Source: JAUIAI01 sp041396585
GTDB lineage: Bacteria; Pseudomonadota; Gammaproteobacteria; Burkholderiales; Burkholderiaceae_E
Reading direction: 5' to 3'
DNA: 64,000 nucleotides
NCBI GenBank assembly: GCA_041396585.1
Contig: JAWKYG010000009.1
Span: 124,001 to 188,000, forward strand
A model generated the notes under the pieces. The model was not told the origin of the DNA, ran no database searches, and worked only from the letters and a program-made list of their open reading frames with translations. This document shows, in pieces, positions 1 through 8,788 of this stretch (the stretch's first letter is position 1; each line of letters begins with the position of its first letter). A program made the position numbers and the translations under genes.

Positions 1-629
1 ACGCCCGTGCCGGCAGCGGCCTCGATGACGTTCGGCGCCGGGTAAGAGCCGGCCGTGACGAAGCCGTCGATCTGGCCGTTCTTGAGCGCCGCGACCGCAT
101 TGTTCAGTTCGACATTGGCCAGTTCGACCTTGTCCTCGACGCCAAACAGCTTCAGGTACTTGGCGCCCTCGCTGGCACCAAAGCTCCCCTTGCCGATCAG
201 CAGCTTCTTGCCGGCCAGATCGGCAAACGATTTGACACCGCTGTCGGCCCGCATGACGAAATGCATGGTCAGCGACGGAATCGGAAACAGCGCGCGGATG
301 TCGTCGAAGCGTGGGTTGCCCTTGTCCTTGAACATCGCCTTGCCGGCCTGCGCGAGACCGACCAGCGCGGGTGGTGTGGTAAAGACATAGTCGGCACCGC
401 GGCGGGCCGCATCCATCACATTCTGGACCGAGCCCTGGCTTTCTTCGAGTGTGACGATCAGCTTGCCGTCACTGGCGGCCTTGACCGCCTCGGCGATCTG
501 CACGCCCATCTGATAGTACGAGGAGGTGCTCTTGGCCGATTTGTAGGTGATGCGCGTTTGCGCATTGGCGCCAGTGGTGGCCACGGCCAGCATCACGACG
601 CCCGCCAGGGCGGCGAAGGATTTGTTCAT
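1..629 (-). CDS. TAXI family TRAP transporter solute-binding protein (partial, N-terminal part)
   Basis: Periplasmic substrate-binding subunit of a TRAP-type uptake system of the TAXI subfamily, which usually binds carboxylates such as glutamate or C4-dicarboxylates; the substrate cannot be read here. The first 209 residues are visible and the gene runs off the left edge. A signal peptide of about 24 residues ends in ANA-Q, followed by the typical ITYKSA... start of the mature protein and the segments GSVQNVMDAARRGADYVFTT and FADLAGKKLLIG, which match the TAXI fold. The start ATG is at 629, preceded by a purine-rich GGGAGA. Any membrane component would have to lie to the left, outside the window. 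Confidence 0.82.
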   Translation of the reverse strand, partial: MNKSFAALAGVVMLAVATTGANAQTRITYKSAKSTSSYYQMGVQIAEAVKAASDGKLIVTLEESQGSVQNVMDAARRGADYVFTTPPALVGLAQAGKAMFKDKGNPRFDDIRALFPIPSLTMHFVMRADSGVKSFADLAGKKLLIGKGSFGASEGAKYLKLFGVEDKVELANVELNNAVAALKNGQIDGFVTAGSYPAPNVIEAAAGTG

Positions 630-704
630 CGGATCTTCTCCCGGGTAGTTTGCGCGTCGCAGTCTACCGGAGTCGGAGCCGCAGTGAGGGCCGGGCGGCG
701 GATG

Positions 705-784
705 CCGGCGGCGTCGGCGCCTAAGGCGGCGTGATGGCCACCGGCGGCGTCGGCGCCTAAGGCGGCGTGATGGCCACCGGCGGC
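705..784. repeat. 36-bp tandem direct repeat spanning a stop codon
   Basis: Two perfect consecutive copies of a 36-bp unit (705-740 and 741-776) followed by a partial third copy of 8 bases (777-784). Each full copy holds the last codons and the TAG stop of the GMC oxidoreductase read on the minus strand; the gene ends at the first stop it meets (757-759) and the second copy repeats the same end, with a second in-frame TAG at 721-723, downstream of the gene. This looks like a recent slippage duplication. Confidence 0.9.
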
Positions 785-2481
785 TCGCCGCTGTCGTCGT
801 TTGACTGTCCTGTCGTTTCCGATGTTGGCGCGACGCGCGCCGGCGTCGAGGCCACGGCACTTGTGAAGGCGTGCGCCGGCAGGTCACCATGGCCCGCGAT
901 CAGATGATCGCCGAGCCGGTAGGCCAGTGCCAGTAATTGAATCGTTGGATGGTTGGCGCCGGCTGTGGGAAAGACCGACGAGCCTGCGATGAAGAGGTTC
1001 GACAGTCCATGGACACGACAGTTGGCATTCACGACGCCACATGCCGGCGAAGCATGCATGCGGGTCGTGCCCATGTAATGCCAGGTCCCTTCGACCTCGA
1101 AGGCATGCTCATCCGCGTGAGATTCATCCCGCTCGACGTCGGCGATGTCCTGGCGCTCCAGTTCGTCTGCGACCAGATGCATCGTACGTTCCATCACCCT
1201 GCGGTCGTTGGCGGTCAGTCGCCAGTCGATCCGCACGCGCGGCATACCCAGCTCGTCCAGGTCATCGCTGAGACTGACGCGGCTCTCGGGATTCGGCTCG
1301 GGTTCGAAGATGCCTTCTATGACAAGTTTCTCGACCAGGGCGCGTGATCCGCTCAGATATCCCAGCGTGGTGAGCGCGCTCGACACCGGGCGACGCGAGA
1401 GCGTGGCCAGATCCTCACCCAGGCTGGCGACTATCGGAATCTCCCCGCGTACGCGGCGGCGCATGCGCACCAGCGCATGCACCAGTTGCGGCGTTTCGCC
1501 ATGAAACAACGAGCGCAGCCAAATCTGGCTGTTCGTCAGACGCTCGCGTCGCTGCACCTCGTAGGGCAGCCGCAAAACCGCGCTTGCCTGCATTTGCTGA
1601 TGGCGCAGCGGCGTATGGATGTAGTTGTAGGCGATGTCATAGAGTCGGTTGCTCGCGAAGGCGTCTCGCAAGCGGACTGTGCCCCAGCGCAGTCGCGGGT
1701 GGTCCATAAAGTAGCGACCCACAAGGCCCTTTCCGTTGCCCAGGCCGGCGGGCATCGAGCCCTTCGAAGCGAGCAGCAGACGCGGTGTTTCGATGCCGCC
1801 CGCGGCCAGCACGAAGCGCCGCGCCGAGACATGAAGCGCGTTGCCGGCGAGCGTGCGCACCGTCGCGCTATGGACGCGGGTGGCGGGCTGGTCGGCATGC
1901 AGTTCGGTGGCATTGGCCCAGAGCAGCACGCGAATCCGGCGCGACTGGCTCAGCGCTTCACGCCAGTATTCGCCAAAGCGTATCGGCGTCAGCGCCGACA
2001 TCGCATCCTCGAGGTTCTGCGGGTCGAAGGGCAGCCGGGCCAGATCGGGTGAGCTCAGCCGCTCCGACCACCAGTCCATACTGAACTGGTTCTCGTCGAT
2101 GCGCAGCAGGTTGCGGGCGCGCGCATAGTAGGGCTTCAGCGCCTCCAGCGGAAACGGCCAGCCACTGTCACGCACCCACGGCCGATTGAAGTGGTCCCAG
2201 TCGTTCCAGGGCTGAGAGAAGCCGCCCCAGCAATTGCTGCTGCCGCCGAGATGGCGGCTGCGGTCACCGGGCCCGAAGGAATACGGCAGGCCCAGGTTGT
2301 AGCCGCGGTTGAGCGCCAGAGTTTTCGGCTCGGGTTCCAGCCCGCCGCTTTCGATCAGGCAGACATGCAGGCCACTGCTCGCCAACTGCAGTGCCAATGT
2401 GATGCCGGCAGGGCCGGCGCCGACGATACAGACGTCGGCCTGCAGCTGGGCCTGGGAGAAACTTCGTGTGTCGATCAGCAT
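757..2481 (-). CDS. GMC family FAD-dependent oxidoreductase
   Basis: FAD-dependent oxidoreductase of the glucose-methanol-choline family, acting on alcohol groups of an unknown substrate. The 574-residue protein has the N-terminal dinucleotide-binding motif GAGPAG at residues 21-26, an acidic residue after the second strand (LIESGG), and the C-terminal GMC signature with HYMGTTRMH, then NLFIAGSSVFPTAGANHPT and a final helix. No signal peptide is visible, so it is probably cytoplasmic. The last 40 or so residues are low in complexity and end in the 36-bp duplicated segment. Sorbose dehydrogenase-like or sterol-oxidase-like activity is possible; the substrate is not predictable. The next upstream gene on this strand, a crotonase homologue, is 170 bp away. 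Confidence 0.85.
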   Translation of the reverse strand: MLIDTRSFSQAQLQADVCIVGAGPAGITLALQLASSGLHVCLIESGGLEPEPKTLALNRGYNLGLPYSFGPGDRSRHLGGSSNCWGGFSQPWNDWDHFNRPWVRDSGWPFPLEALKPYYARARNLLRIDENQFSMDWWSERLSSPDLARLPFDPQNLEDAMSALTPIRFGEYWREALSQSRRIRVLLWANATELHADQPATRVHSATVRTLAGNALHVSARRFVLAAGGIETPRLLLASKGSMPAGLGNGKGLVGRYFMDHPRLRWGTVRLRDAFASNRLYDIAYNYIHTPLRHQQMQASAVLRLPYEVQRRERLTNSQIWLRSLFHGETPQLVHALVRMRRRVRGEIPIVASLGEDLATLSRRPVSSALTTLGYLSGSRALVEKLVIEGIFEPEPNPESRVSLSDDLDELGMPRVRIDWRLTANDRRVMERTMHLVADELERQDIADVERDESHADEHAFEVEGTWHYMGTTRMHASPACGVVNANCRVHGLSNLFIAGSSVFPTAGANHPTIQLLALAYRLGDHLIAGHGDLPAHAFTSAVASTPARVAPTSETTGQSNDDSGEPPVAITPP

Positions 2482-2651
2482 GCATGTCAGTCGAAATGGA
2501 GCTGATCCATTTATAGCGGGCGTGAGCGGGCCTCACGAGGGCCGCGGCCTCAGCGGGGATTGTGGGCGAATCGGCGGTCGTCGTGGCCGCTTTGGATGTC
2601 GCTTCGGTCCGACGTTTGCTGCGGCCGAGGGCGGGGCGGGGCCTGCCCGGC

Positions 2652-3398
2652 TCAAGGTTTGGGTCGATTGAAGCGGGCGATCCGCTCGGCATGGTCGGGG
2701 GCGCGCCCCGGGCCATGGTGAAGTTCATGCATCAGGCCGGCGCTCAGGTTCATGCCTTCCGTCTCGCGCAGCAGGCGTTTGTTCCCGCGAAGTGAAAACC
2801 AGGAGTTGCCCAGGATCTCTTCAGCAAGCGCCTGCACCGAGGCGGGAAATCCGGCCGCCGGAAACACCCGGCAGCAGAGGCCCAGGCGCAAGGCCTCGTC
2901 GGCCAGAACCGTGCGGCAGGTCTGCATCATGTCCATCGCCGCCTGTCGCCCGATGAGCCTGGGCAGCCGTTGGCTACCCCCCCAGCGAGGGGTCAGGGCC
3001 CACTTGGCGTGGGTGTCCGCAAACCGGGCGTCATCGGCGGCGACGATCAGATCGGCGCCCAGCGCCAACTCGAGTGCTCCGGTGTAGCAGTGCCCGTGCA
3101 CTGCCGCGATTACCGTCTGTGGCAGAGCGCTCAGTGCCTCGATCACCCTGGCCTGGAAATGCTCCTCGGGCGGGTGCTCGCCGCTGCCGATGTCCTTCAG
3201 ATCGTGGCCGGCCGAGAAGCAGCGTCCGGCGCCGGTCAGGATCACGCAACCCGTCGTCTCGGTTTCACCCACGAGCGCGCGAATATGGGCGTCCAGTTCG
3301 AGAAAGAGTGCGACATTGAGCGCATTCAGCTTCTGCGGACGGTTCAGGGTCAGTGTGCAGACGCCATTGGCATCCTGGCGGGTGACGAGCGAGTTCAT
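2652..3398 (-). CDS. enoyl-CoA hydratase/isomerase (crotonase) family protein
   Basis: Crotonase-superfamily protein of 248 residues using the ATG at 3398; a longer reading from 3434 would run through the tRNA terminator and is unlikely. It acts on a CoA thioester, but the reaction is uncertain. The oxyanion-hole segment CFSAGHDLKDI and the second one, HGHCYTGALELALGADL, are present, so one of the two crotonase glutamates (in ALELAL) is kept. The position of the second glutamate, in the segment ADTHAKWALTP, carries no Glu, so hydratase chemistry of the classical type is doubtful and an isomerase or other crotonase reaction is plausible. It stands directly downstream of tRNA-Lys and its terminator, hence needs its own promoter. 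Confidence 0.83.
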   Translation of the reverse strand: MNSLVTRQDANGVCTLTLNRPQKLNALNVALFLELDAHIRALVGETETTGCVILTGAGRCFSAGHDLKDIGSGEHPPEEHFQARVIEALSALPQTVIAAVHGHCYTGALELALGADLIVAADDARFADTHAKWALTPRWGGSQRLPRLIGRQAAMDMMQTCRTVLADEALRLGLCCRVFPAAGFPASVQALAEEILGNSWFSLRGNKRLLRETEGMNLSAGLMHELHHGPGRAPDHAERIARFNRPKP

Positions 3399-3419
3399 GG
3401 GCGACCGTATCCCGAAACG

Positions 3420-3445
3420 AAAAAGGCCAGTCACGCGGACTGGCC
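3420..3445 (-). terminator. Rho-independent terminator after tRNA-Lys
   Basis: Read on the minus strand, an 8-bp perfect stem (GGCCAGTC / GACTGGCC, 3425-3432 with 3438-3445) around a 5-base loop is followed by a run of five T (3420-3424). It lies 20 bp beyond the 3' CCA end of tRNA-Lys, so it ends the tRNA transcript and possibly read-through from the tol-pal operon. Confidence 0.85.
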
Positions 3446-3464
3446 TGATGTCTGGATTCCTGAG

Positions 3465-3540
3465 TGGTAGGCCGTGCAGGATTCGAACCTGCGACCAACG
3501 GATTAAAAGTCCGCTGCTCTACCAGCTGAGCTAACGACCC
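3465..3540 (-). tRNA. tRNA-Lys (anticodon TTT)
   Basis: A 76-nt cloverleaf on the minus strand starting GGGTCGTTAG and ending in an encoded CCA. The anticodon loop reads CTTTTAA with anticodon TTT; the T-arm has GGTTCGAATCC. The acceptor stem pairs fully with two G-U pairs. It lies just downstream of cpoB, the same place where E. coli has its lysT tRNA cluster, so the location is conserved. Confidence 0.97.
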
Positions 3541-3570
3541 CCGGGATCCATCGAGGCTTTAAAAGCCTAT

Positions 3571-3592
3571 CGGCAGGACTCACGCCCTGCCG
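3571..3592 (-). terminator. stem-loop between cpoB and tRNA-Lys, possible terminator
   Basis: A 7-bp inverted repeat (CGGCAGG / CCTGCCG) with an 8-base loop lies between the cpoB stop and tRNA-Lys. On the minus strand it is followed by ATAGGCTTTT, a weak T tract, so it could be a leaky terminator of the tol-pal operon or a processing site for the tRNA. A second short palindrome (3554-3568) follows. Confidence 0.4.
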
Positions 3593-3644
3593 AGCAAAAG
3601 ATTATAGGCAATCGGCGGCCCTGCGGTCAAACGGGGTGCCTGGG

Positions 3645-4403
3645 TCAAAGCCCCTTGGCGCGCTGGGCCGCCGTGCTGGCCGCGCTTGATCCAGGATAGC
3701 GCTCCTGGACCAGCTCGAAACTTCGGCGGGCCGCCTTCTTCTGCTTGAGCTCGATCTCGGCAAATCCCTTGTTCAAAAGGGCATCGGCCGCACGACCGCT
3801 CTCGGGGAAGGCGTCGACCAGCTCGGCCTGGGTGGTGATCGACTCCTTGTACTTCTTGAGGGCGAACTGACTACTGCCGAGCCAGAACATCGCCTCTGGC
3901 GAATAAGCGCTTTCGGGGAACTGCAGGCGGAACTGCTCGAACGCGCGCTCGGCCGAATCGAAGTCGCCGCTGCGAAACTCGTTCAGCGCGGCCTCGAACA
4001 TCCGCTGCTCGCCGCGCTCGACGGCAACGGTCTGGCCATCGATCTGCACCTGAACCGGCTCGACCAGTCGGATTCGGGAATCCACCTTGGCGAACTCTGC
4101 ACGCTGCGATCGCTGGGTCTTGGATAGTTCGTTGGCCTGTTCCTCGAGCAGGCCGCGAAGCCGCGCGATCTCGACCTTGAGCGCTTCGATTTCCTGCTGC
4201 AGCGCCAGTTGCCCGCCCATCGCAGCCTTGACCTGGTCGACCGTGGCCTCCAGATTGCGCATGCGATTGGCGACATCGATCTCCTGCTGCTCGTGGCGGG
4301 AGCGAAGTTCGAGAATCGCCCGCCGTGCTTCGTTGTCTTCGAACAGGGCCCACGCGGGGGTCACGGCACAGGCCAGGGTCAGGGCAAGCAACCATCGGGT
4401 CAT
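3645..4403 (-). CDS. cpoB: Tol-Pal system cell-division coordinator CpoB (YbgF)
   Basis: Periplasmic TPR protein that couples outer-membrane constriction by Tol-Pal to peptidoglycan synthesis during division. The chosen ATG at 4403 gives 252 residues starting with a signal peptide (MTRWLLALTLACAVTPAWA), followed by the conserved LFEDNEARRAILELR start of mature YbgF. Residues about 30-110 form a coiled coil and about 130-250 hold TPR repeats (NEFRSGDFDSAERAFEQF, PEAMFWLGSSQFALKKY). A longer reading from 4523 is rejected because it would put about 40 non-homologous residues ahead of the signal peptide. It is the last protein gene of the tol-pal operon, 116 bp after pal. Confidence 0.93.
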   Translation of the reverse strand: MTRWLLALTLACAVTPAWALFEDNEARRAILELRSRHEQQEIDVANRMRNLEATVDQVKAAMGGQLALQQEIEALKVEIARLRGLLEEQANELSKTQRSQRAEFAKVDSRIRLVEPVQVQIDGQTVAVERGEQRMFEAALNEFRSGDFDSAERAFEQFRLQFPESAYSPEAMFWLGSSQFALKKYKESITTQAELVDAFPESGRAADALLNKGFAEIELKQKKAARRSFELVQERYPGSSAASTAAQRAKGL

Positions 4404-4519
4404 AGAGCAGTCTCCAGGTGGAGCGGAGGGTTCGCGGAACGCCTCACGGGCTGGTGCATGGACCACGGCAAAACCCGCGACGGACCAAGCGCTGCCCGTC
4501 GAACCGGGTCGATGGCGGC

Positions 4520-5098
4520 TCACTGATAAACGATATCAGTGCGACGGTTCTCCGCAAAGGCCGCTTCGTTCTGGGACAGTGAGCGCGGACGCTCCTCACC
4601 GAAGCTGACGGCCTCGAGTTGCGCCTCATTGACGCCCAGAATTGTCAGTGCACGGCGAACGGCTTCGGCCCGCTTCTGGCCAAGTGCCAGGTTGTACTCA
4701 CGACTGCCACGCTCGTCGGTGTTGCCCTGCAGGACAACCCGTTGCTGCGGGTTGGCGATCAGGTTGCGCGCATGAGATTCCACGATCGCGCGGAATTCCT
4801 CGCGGATCGTGAAGCTGTCGTAGTCGAAATAGATGCTGAGCTTGGTCAGCAGCGGGTCGGCCAGGGGGGTGCTCGTTTCGGTGGCTTTGTCTGTGCCGGC
4901 ATCAACCGCGGTGACCGAACGCTCGCCCTCGCGGACTTCGGTGGCGGTGGAGTCGGTCTGCGAGCCGGCAGTGGCGGCATCGCCGGCGCCCGAGCGCTGC
5001 TCGATCTGGGCCGGCGGCGAGTCATCGAGGCGAACCGGGGAGGAACAGGCGGCGAGCGTGGCAGCCAGCAGCAAGGTAAGCCAGAGACGGTGTGACAT
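4520..5098 (-). CDS. pal: peptidoglycan-associated lipoprotein Pal
   Basis: Outer-membrane lipoprotein that binds peptidoglycan and TolB. The 192-residue product starts at the ATG at 5098; its signal peptide ends in the lipobox LAAC with lipidated Cys18. A low-complexity linker of about 60 residues is followed by an OmpA-type domain (SIYFDYDSFTIREE, then GNTDERGSREYNLALGQKRA and ENRRTDIVY), which has the Asp and Arg residues that bind diaminopimelate. It lies 40 bp downstream of tolB in the usual order. The linker is somewhat longer than in enterobacterial Pal. Confidence 0.96.
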   Translation of the reverse strand: MSHRLWLTLLLAATLAACSSPVRLDDSPPAQIEQRSGAGDAATAGSQTDSTATEVREGERSVTAVDAGTDKATETSTPLADPLLTKLSIYFDYDSFTIREEFRAIVESHARNLIANPQQRVVLQGNTDERGSREYNLALGQKRAEAVRRALTILGVNEAQLEAVSFGEERPRSLSQNEAAFAENRRTDIVYQ

Positions 5099-5138
5099 GG
5101 TGAAGATTTCCTGTCGTCGGAAAGAAATGAAGGGGCCC

Positions 5139-6494
5139 TCAGGGCTCGAACGGGCCCCAGGTAGGTTCGCGAATATCGCCGGAATCCGAGCTGATCCGTT
5201 GCGTGATCCGGCCATCGATCGAGGTGGCCATCAGCATGTCGCGACCCGTCGCACGGGTTGCATACATGACCCAGCGGCCGTTCGGCGCAAAGCTGGGCGA
5301 TTCTTCCCGTCCACCGGCCGACAGCAAGGTCTCGGTACCCGATTCAAGATCCTTGATTGCTACGTAGTAGCCATCGTTGCGGCGCGTGAGAAACGCCAGC
5401 CGCGAGCCGTCGGGGCTGATCCGCGGGCTCACGTTATACGCGGAATCGAAGGTGACGCGGCCGACTCGTCCGCCGTCGATTTCGGCACGATAGATCTGCG
5501 GCGAGCCGCCGCGATCGGACGAGAAATACAGGTACTTGCCATCGGGCGAGAACTGCGGCTCAGTGTCGATACCGCTCGAGCTGACCAGGCGGCGGGGCGT
5601 GCTGCCACCCTCGGCACTGACCATGTAGATCTGTGAGGTGCCGTCGCGCGTGAGCGCGACCGCCAGAGAGCGGCCATCCGGTGACCACGCCGGGGCACTA
5701 TTGCTGCCGCGGAAATCGGCCACGGGAATCCGCTTGCCGGTGGCCAGCGTGTGCACATAGACCACCGGCTTGCGGGTCTCGAACGAGACATAGGCCAGCC
5801 GCGAGCCATCGGGAGACCACGACGGCGAGATGATCGGCTCCGGCGAGGTCAGTGAGGTCTGGATATTCTGGCCGTCCCAGTCCGAGATGTTCAGGCGATA
5901 GCGGTCGCCCTGACGCGTGACGAAGGCGATCCGCGTCGTGAATACCGCCTTCTCGCCGGTCAGCCGTTGGTAGACGGTGTCGGCAATGCGGTGCCCGGCA
6001 TAGCGGAGATTGTCCCGTGAGGCGAGGATCGCCTCGCCGCCCAGATTGCTCTGACGGACCGCATCGACCAGCCGGTAGCGGATATCGAAACGGCCATCGG
6101 CGAGCCGTTTGATCGAGCCCACCACCAACGCATCGGCACCGCGCGTGCGCAGTGGCGCGTAGTCGATCGTGGCGGTATCGGACAGGGTGACGCCGGGATT
6201 GATGATCCGAAAGATGCCGCTGCGCTGCAGATCGGTGCGCACCACGCCGGCGACGTCTTCGGGGACCTCTCCGTCCACTTCGAAGCTCGCGATCGCGATC
6301 GGGTACTGGCTGGCGCCGACGCCAGAGACCTCAAGGGTCATCTGTGCGCCTGCAGGGCCTGCGAACAGCAGTGCCAACAGCCAGAGGACGCCGGCGCGAA
6401 GCGATACGAGGCGTTGCTGCAGGCCGGGGCATGATGGCCACGACCGAGCAGCCAACGACCAGCCGCCGGACGTCGCGTCAGATGCGCGATCCAT
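5139..6494 (-). CDS. tolB: Tol-Pal system beta-propeller protein TolB
   Basis: Periplasmic TolB connects the inner-membrane TolQRA motor to Pal. The 451-residue protein has an N-terminal extension of about 25 residues before a hydrophobic signal segment (AGVLWLLALLFAGPAGAQ), so a shorter downstream start is possible. An N-terminal alpha/beta domain (about 55-180) precedes a six-bladed WD40-like propeller with repeated units such as PSWSPDGSRLAYVSF, PAWSPDGRSLAVAL and PQFSPDGKYLYFSSD. The TolA box that in E. coli lies at the mature N-terminus fits the segment just after the cleavage site. It follows tolA after about 125 bp. Confidence 0.96.
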   Translation of the reverse strand: MDRASDATSGGWSLAARSWPSCPGLQQRLVSLRAGVLWLLALLFAGPAGAQMTLEVSGVGASQYPIAIASFEVDGEVPEDVAGVVRTDLQRSGIFRIINPGVTLSDTATIDYAPLRTRGADALVVGSIKRLADGRFDIRYRLVDAVRQSNLGGEAILASRDNLRYAGHRIADTVYQRLTGEKAVFTTRIAFVTRQGDRYRLNISDWDGQNIQTSLTSPEPIISPSWSPDGSRLAYVSFETRKPVVYVHTLATGKRIPVADFRGSNSAPAWSPDGRSLAVALTRDGTSQIYMVSAEGGSTPRRLVSSSGIDTEPQFSPDGKYLYFSSDRGGSPQIYRAEIDGGRVGRVTFDSAYNVSPRISPDGSRLAFLTRRNDGYYVAIKDLESGTETLLSAGGREESPSFAPNGRWVMYATRATGRDMLMATSIDGRITQRISSDSGDIREPTWGPFEP

Positions 6495-6619
6495 GGTGCG
6501 AGGAGCTCCTTACCATCAGGTTCGGCCGATTATATCGGAGCAATGAAGAACGGCCCGCGATAGCCTGCGACCGGCGTCGAACGCCGGCCGGCAAGGGCCG
6601 CGCTCAGCCACGGCGGATC

Positions 6620-8731
6620 TCATTCGTCGCGTGGCCCGTAACGGATCGTGAGCGTCGGCGGACACACTCCGCGATCGTCACAGGGGAACCGGCCCACGCT
6701 CTCGATGCCACGTTCCGCAGCCAGATCCCACGAGGGCACGCCGCTCGATTGCGCCAGATCGACGGACAGGATGCGCCCGGTTGTCGGATCCAGGCGAACA
6801 TTGAATACCGCTTTCGGATTGCCACGCAGCGAGGACGGAATCGGATAGTTCGTGCGCTGCCGGATCAGCGCCGTCAGGCGGGCCCGGTAGCTCGCATCGC
6901 CGCGGCCAGATCCGCCCTCGGTGCCCCGGGTGCCGCTGGCACCACCTTGCGCGGCGCGCCCGCCGGCAGCGCCATTGGGAGAGCCCTGGCCGGCCGCCGC
7001 CATCAGTCGCTCCAGGACGTCGGCCCGGCGCTGTTCGGCCGCTCGCTCGTCGCGTTCGCGCTGGGCCTTGGCGGCCGCCTCCTTGCGCGCCTGCTCGGCC
7101 GCCTCGCGCCTGCGCTTGGCCTGTTGCTCTCGCTCGCGCTTCTCGGCGGCCTCTTGCTCGCGTTTGGCGCGCTCCTGAGCCGCGCGCTCACGCTCGGCCT
7201 GCTGCTCACGTGCCTTGGCCTCGGCCTCTGCGGCCGCCTTTGCACGCGCGGCTTGCTCGGCTTGGCGCTTGCTTTCCTCGAGCTCTCGCTGGCGCGCTGA
7301 TTCGCGTTCCCGCGCCCGCTCTGCCTCGGCGCGCGCCTTTTCCTGGGCCTGCAGTTCGGCCTGCTTCTGCGCGGCAAGGCGCTGTGCCTGCTCGGCGGCC
7401 TGGCGCTGCGCCTCCAGTCGCTCGAGCTCGGCCTGACGGGCGGCCTGCGCCTGGCGACGTTCCTCTTCGGCGCGGCGCTTTTCTTCCTCGACGCGTTTGC
7501 GCTCTTCCTCGGCGCGGCGCTTTTCTTCTTCGACGCGTTTGCGCTCTTCCTCGGCGCGGCGCTGCTGTTCCTCGATGCGCTGGCGTTCTTGCTCGGCGCG
7601 GCGCTTTTCTTCCTCGATACGCTGGCGTTCCTCCTCGGCGCGGCGCTTTTCTTCCTGGATGCGCTGCCGTTCCTCCTCGGCGCGCCGCTTTTCTTCCTCG
7701 AGGCGCCTGCGTTCTGCCTCGGCCCGGCGCCTTTCTTCCTCGAGTCGCCTGCGCTCTTCCTCGGCGCGGCGCTTTTCTTCCTCGATGCGCTGGCGTTCTT
7801 GCTCGGCGCGGCGCTGCTGCTCTTCCTCGATGCGCTTGCGCTCCTGTTCGGCGCGTCGCTTCTCTTCCTCGATGCGCTTGCGCTCTTCTTCGGCGCGGCG
7901 CTTCTCTTCCTCGAGTCGTTGGCGCTCTTCCTCGGCGCGGCGTTGTTGCTCTTGCTCGAGGCGCCTGCGTTCTTCCTCGGCGCGGCGCTGGTCTTCCTCC
8001 ATGCGGCGGCGTTCCTGCTCGAGGCGTTCCCGCTCGGCCTGCAGGCGACGCGCCTCGTCTTCACGGCGCAGGCGTTCTTCGATCTCACGGCGCGCCGCTT
8101 CTTCCGCCGCCAGGCGGGCCTGTTCGCGTTCTCGCTCGGCTGCCAGACGCGCAGCCTCTTCCTGCTGACGACGAATCTCGGCCTCGCGCTCGAGGCGTTG
8201 CTGCTCGGCGATCCGCGCCGCTTCTTCTTCCTGGCGTTGCCGCTCGAGCTCGTCCAGGCGGCGTTGTTCTTCCAGGGCCGCCTGTTGGTCGGCAGCGCGT
8301 TTGCGCTCGAGCGCCTGCTCGCGCAGTTTGCGTTCCAGCTCGCGGCGGATCTCGGCTTCCTCGGCGAGGCGCGCCTGCTCGCGCAGCGCGAGTGTCAGCG
8401 GGTCACTGGGCGGCTTGGGCGTGTCTGGCGCGTTGATCGTTTCCGGATCCGGCCGTGCTTGCGCAGGAGTCTCGGCGGCGACCGGCACGGGAGGCCGCGG
8501 CGCGGCATCCGGATTCTGAGCTTCCGGGTCTACCAGTTCTTCGGGTGTCCAGAGCTCGGCAATCACCGGCGGCGGCTCCTCGATCTTCCACTGCATGCCG
8601 AACAACAGCAGCAGCAGGAGCACGAGGTGGATCGCCAACGACAGCATGAACGCGCGCAGCGTCGAGCGGTCCGCCTGGGCAAACCAGGAGACCGTCGAAT
8701 CGAGCATGTCGCTGAACAGGTTTCGAATCAT
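6620..8731 (-). CDS. tolA: cell envelope integrity protein TolA, greatly extended coiled coil
   Basis: Inner-membrane anchored, periplasm-spanning energy transducer of Tol-Pal. The chosen ATG at 8731 gives 703 residues, against 421 in E. coli. An N-terminal cytoplasmic stub leads to one membrane segment (about 27-47, FMLSLAIHLVLLLLLLFG), a Pro-rich stretch, then some 450-500 residues of uninterrupted Glu/Arg/Lys/Ala helix with near-identical units of the type AEEERQRIEEEKRR. A Gly-rich hinge (about 590-615) precedes the C-terminal TonB-like domain that contacts TolB and Pal (YRARLTALIRQRTNYPIPSSLRGN ... WDLAAERGIE). The helix length is the odd feature; the DNA under it is a long near-repeat. 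It lies between tolR and tolB. Confidence 0.94.
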   Translation of the reverse strand: MIRNLFSDMLDSTVSWFAQADRSTLRAFMLSLAIHLVLLLLLLFGMQWKIEEPPPVIAELWTPEELVDPEAQNPDAAPRPPVPVAAETPAQARPDPETINAPDTPKPPSDPLTLALREQARLAEEAEIRRELERKLREQALERKRAADQQAALEEQRRLDELERQRQEEEAARIAEQQRLEREAEIRRQQEEAARLAAEREREQARLAAEEAARREIEERLRREDEARRLQAERERLEQERRRMEEDQRRAEEERRRLEQEQQRRAEEERQRLEEEKRRAEEERKRIEEEKRRAEQERKRIEEEQQRRAEQERQRIEEEKRRAEEERRRLEEERRRAEAERRRLEEEKRRAEEERQRIQEEKRRAEEERQRIEEEKRRAEQERQRIEEQQRRAEEERKRVEEEKRRAEEERKRVEEEKRRAEEERRQAQAARQAELERLEAQRQAAEQAQRLAAQKQAELQAQEKARAEAERARERESARQRELEESKRQAEQAARAKAAAEAEAKAREQQAERERAAQERAKREQEAAEKREREQQAKRRREAAEQARKEAAAKAQRERDERAAEQRRADVLERLMAAAGQGSPNGAAGGRAAQGGASGTRGTEGGSGRGDASYRARLTALIRQRTNYPIPSSLRGNPKAVFNVRLDPTTGRILSVDLAQSSGVPSWDLAAERGIESVGRFPCDDRGVCPPTLTIRYGPRDE
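7470..8010. repeat. degenerate 18-/36-bp repeats in the TolA coiled-coil region
   Basis: About 540 bp of tandem degenerate repeats, with the unit (plus strand) CTTCCTCGGCGCGGCGCTTT and variants recurring roughly every 36 bp. On the minus strand they encode the Glu/Arg-rich helix of TolA. The near identity of several neighbouring units suggests recent expansion by slippage or unequal exchange, so the true copy number may vary between isolates or be misassembled. Confidence 0.85.
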
Positions 8732-8788
8732 CGGCAAGCTGCCAGGGCGCGCTCAACCACCATGCGCCCATCGGTCCGGACAGGCTCC

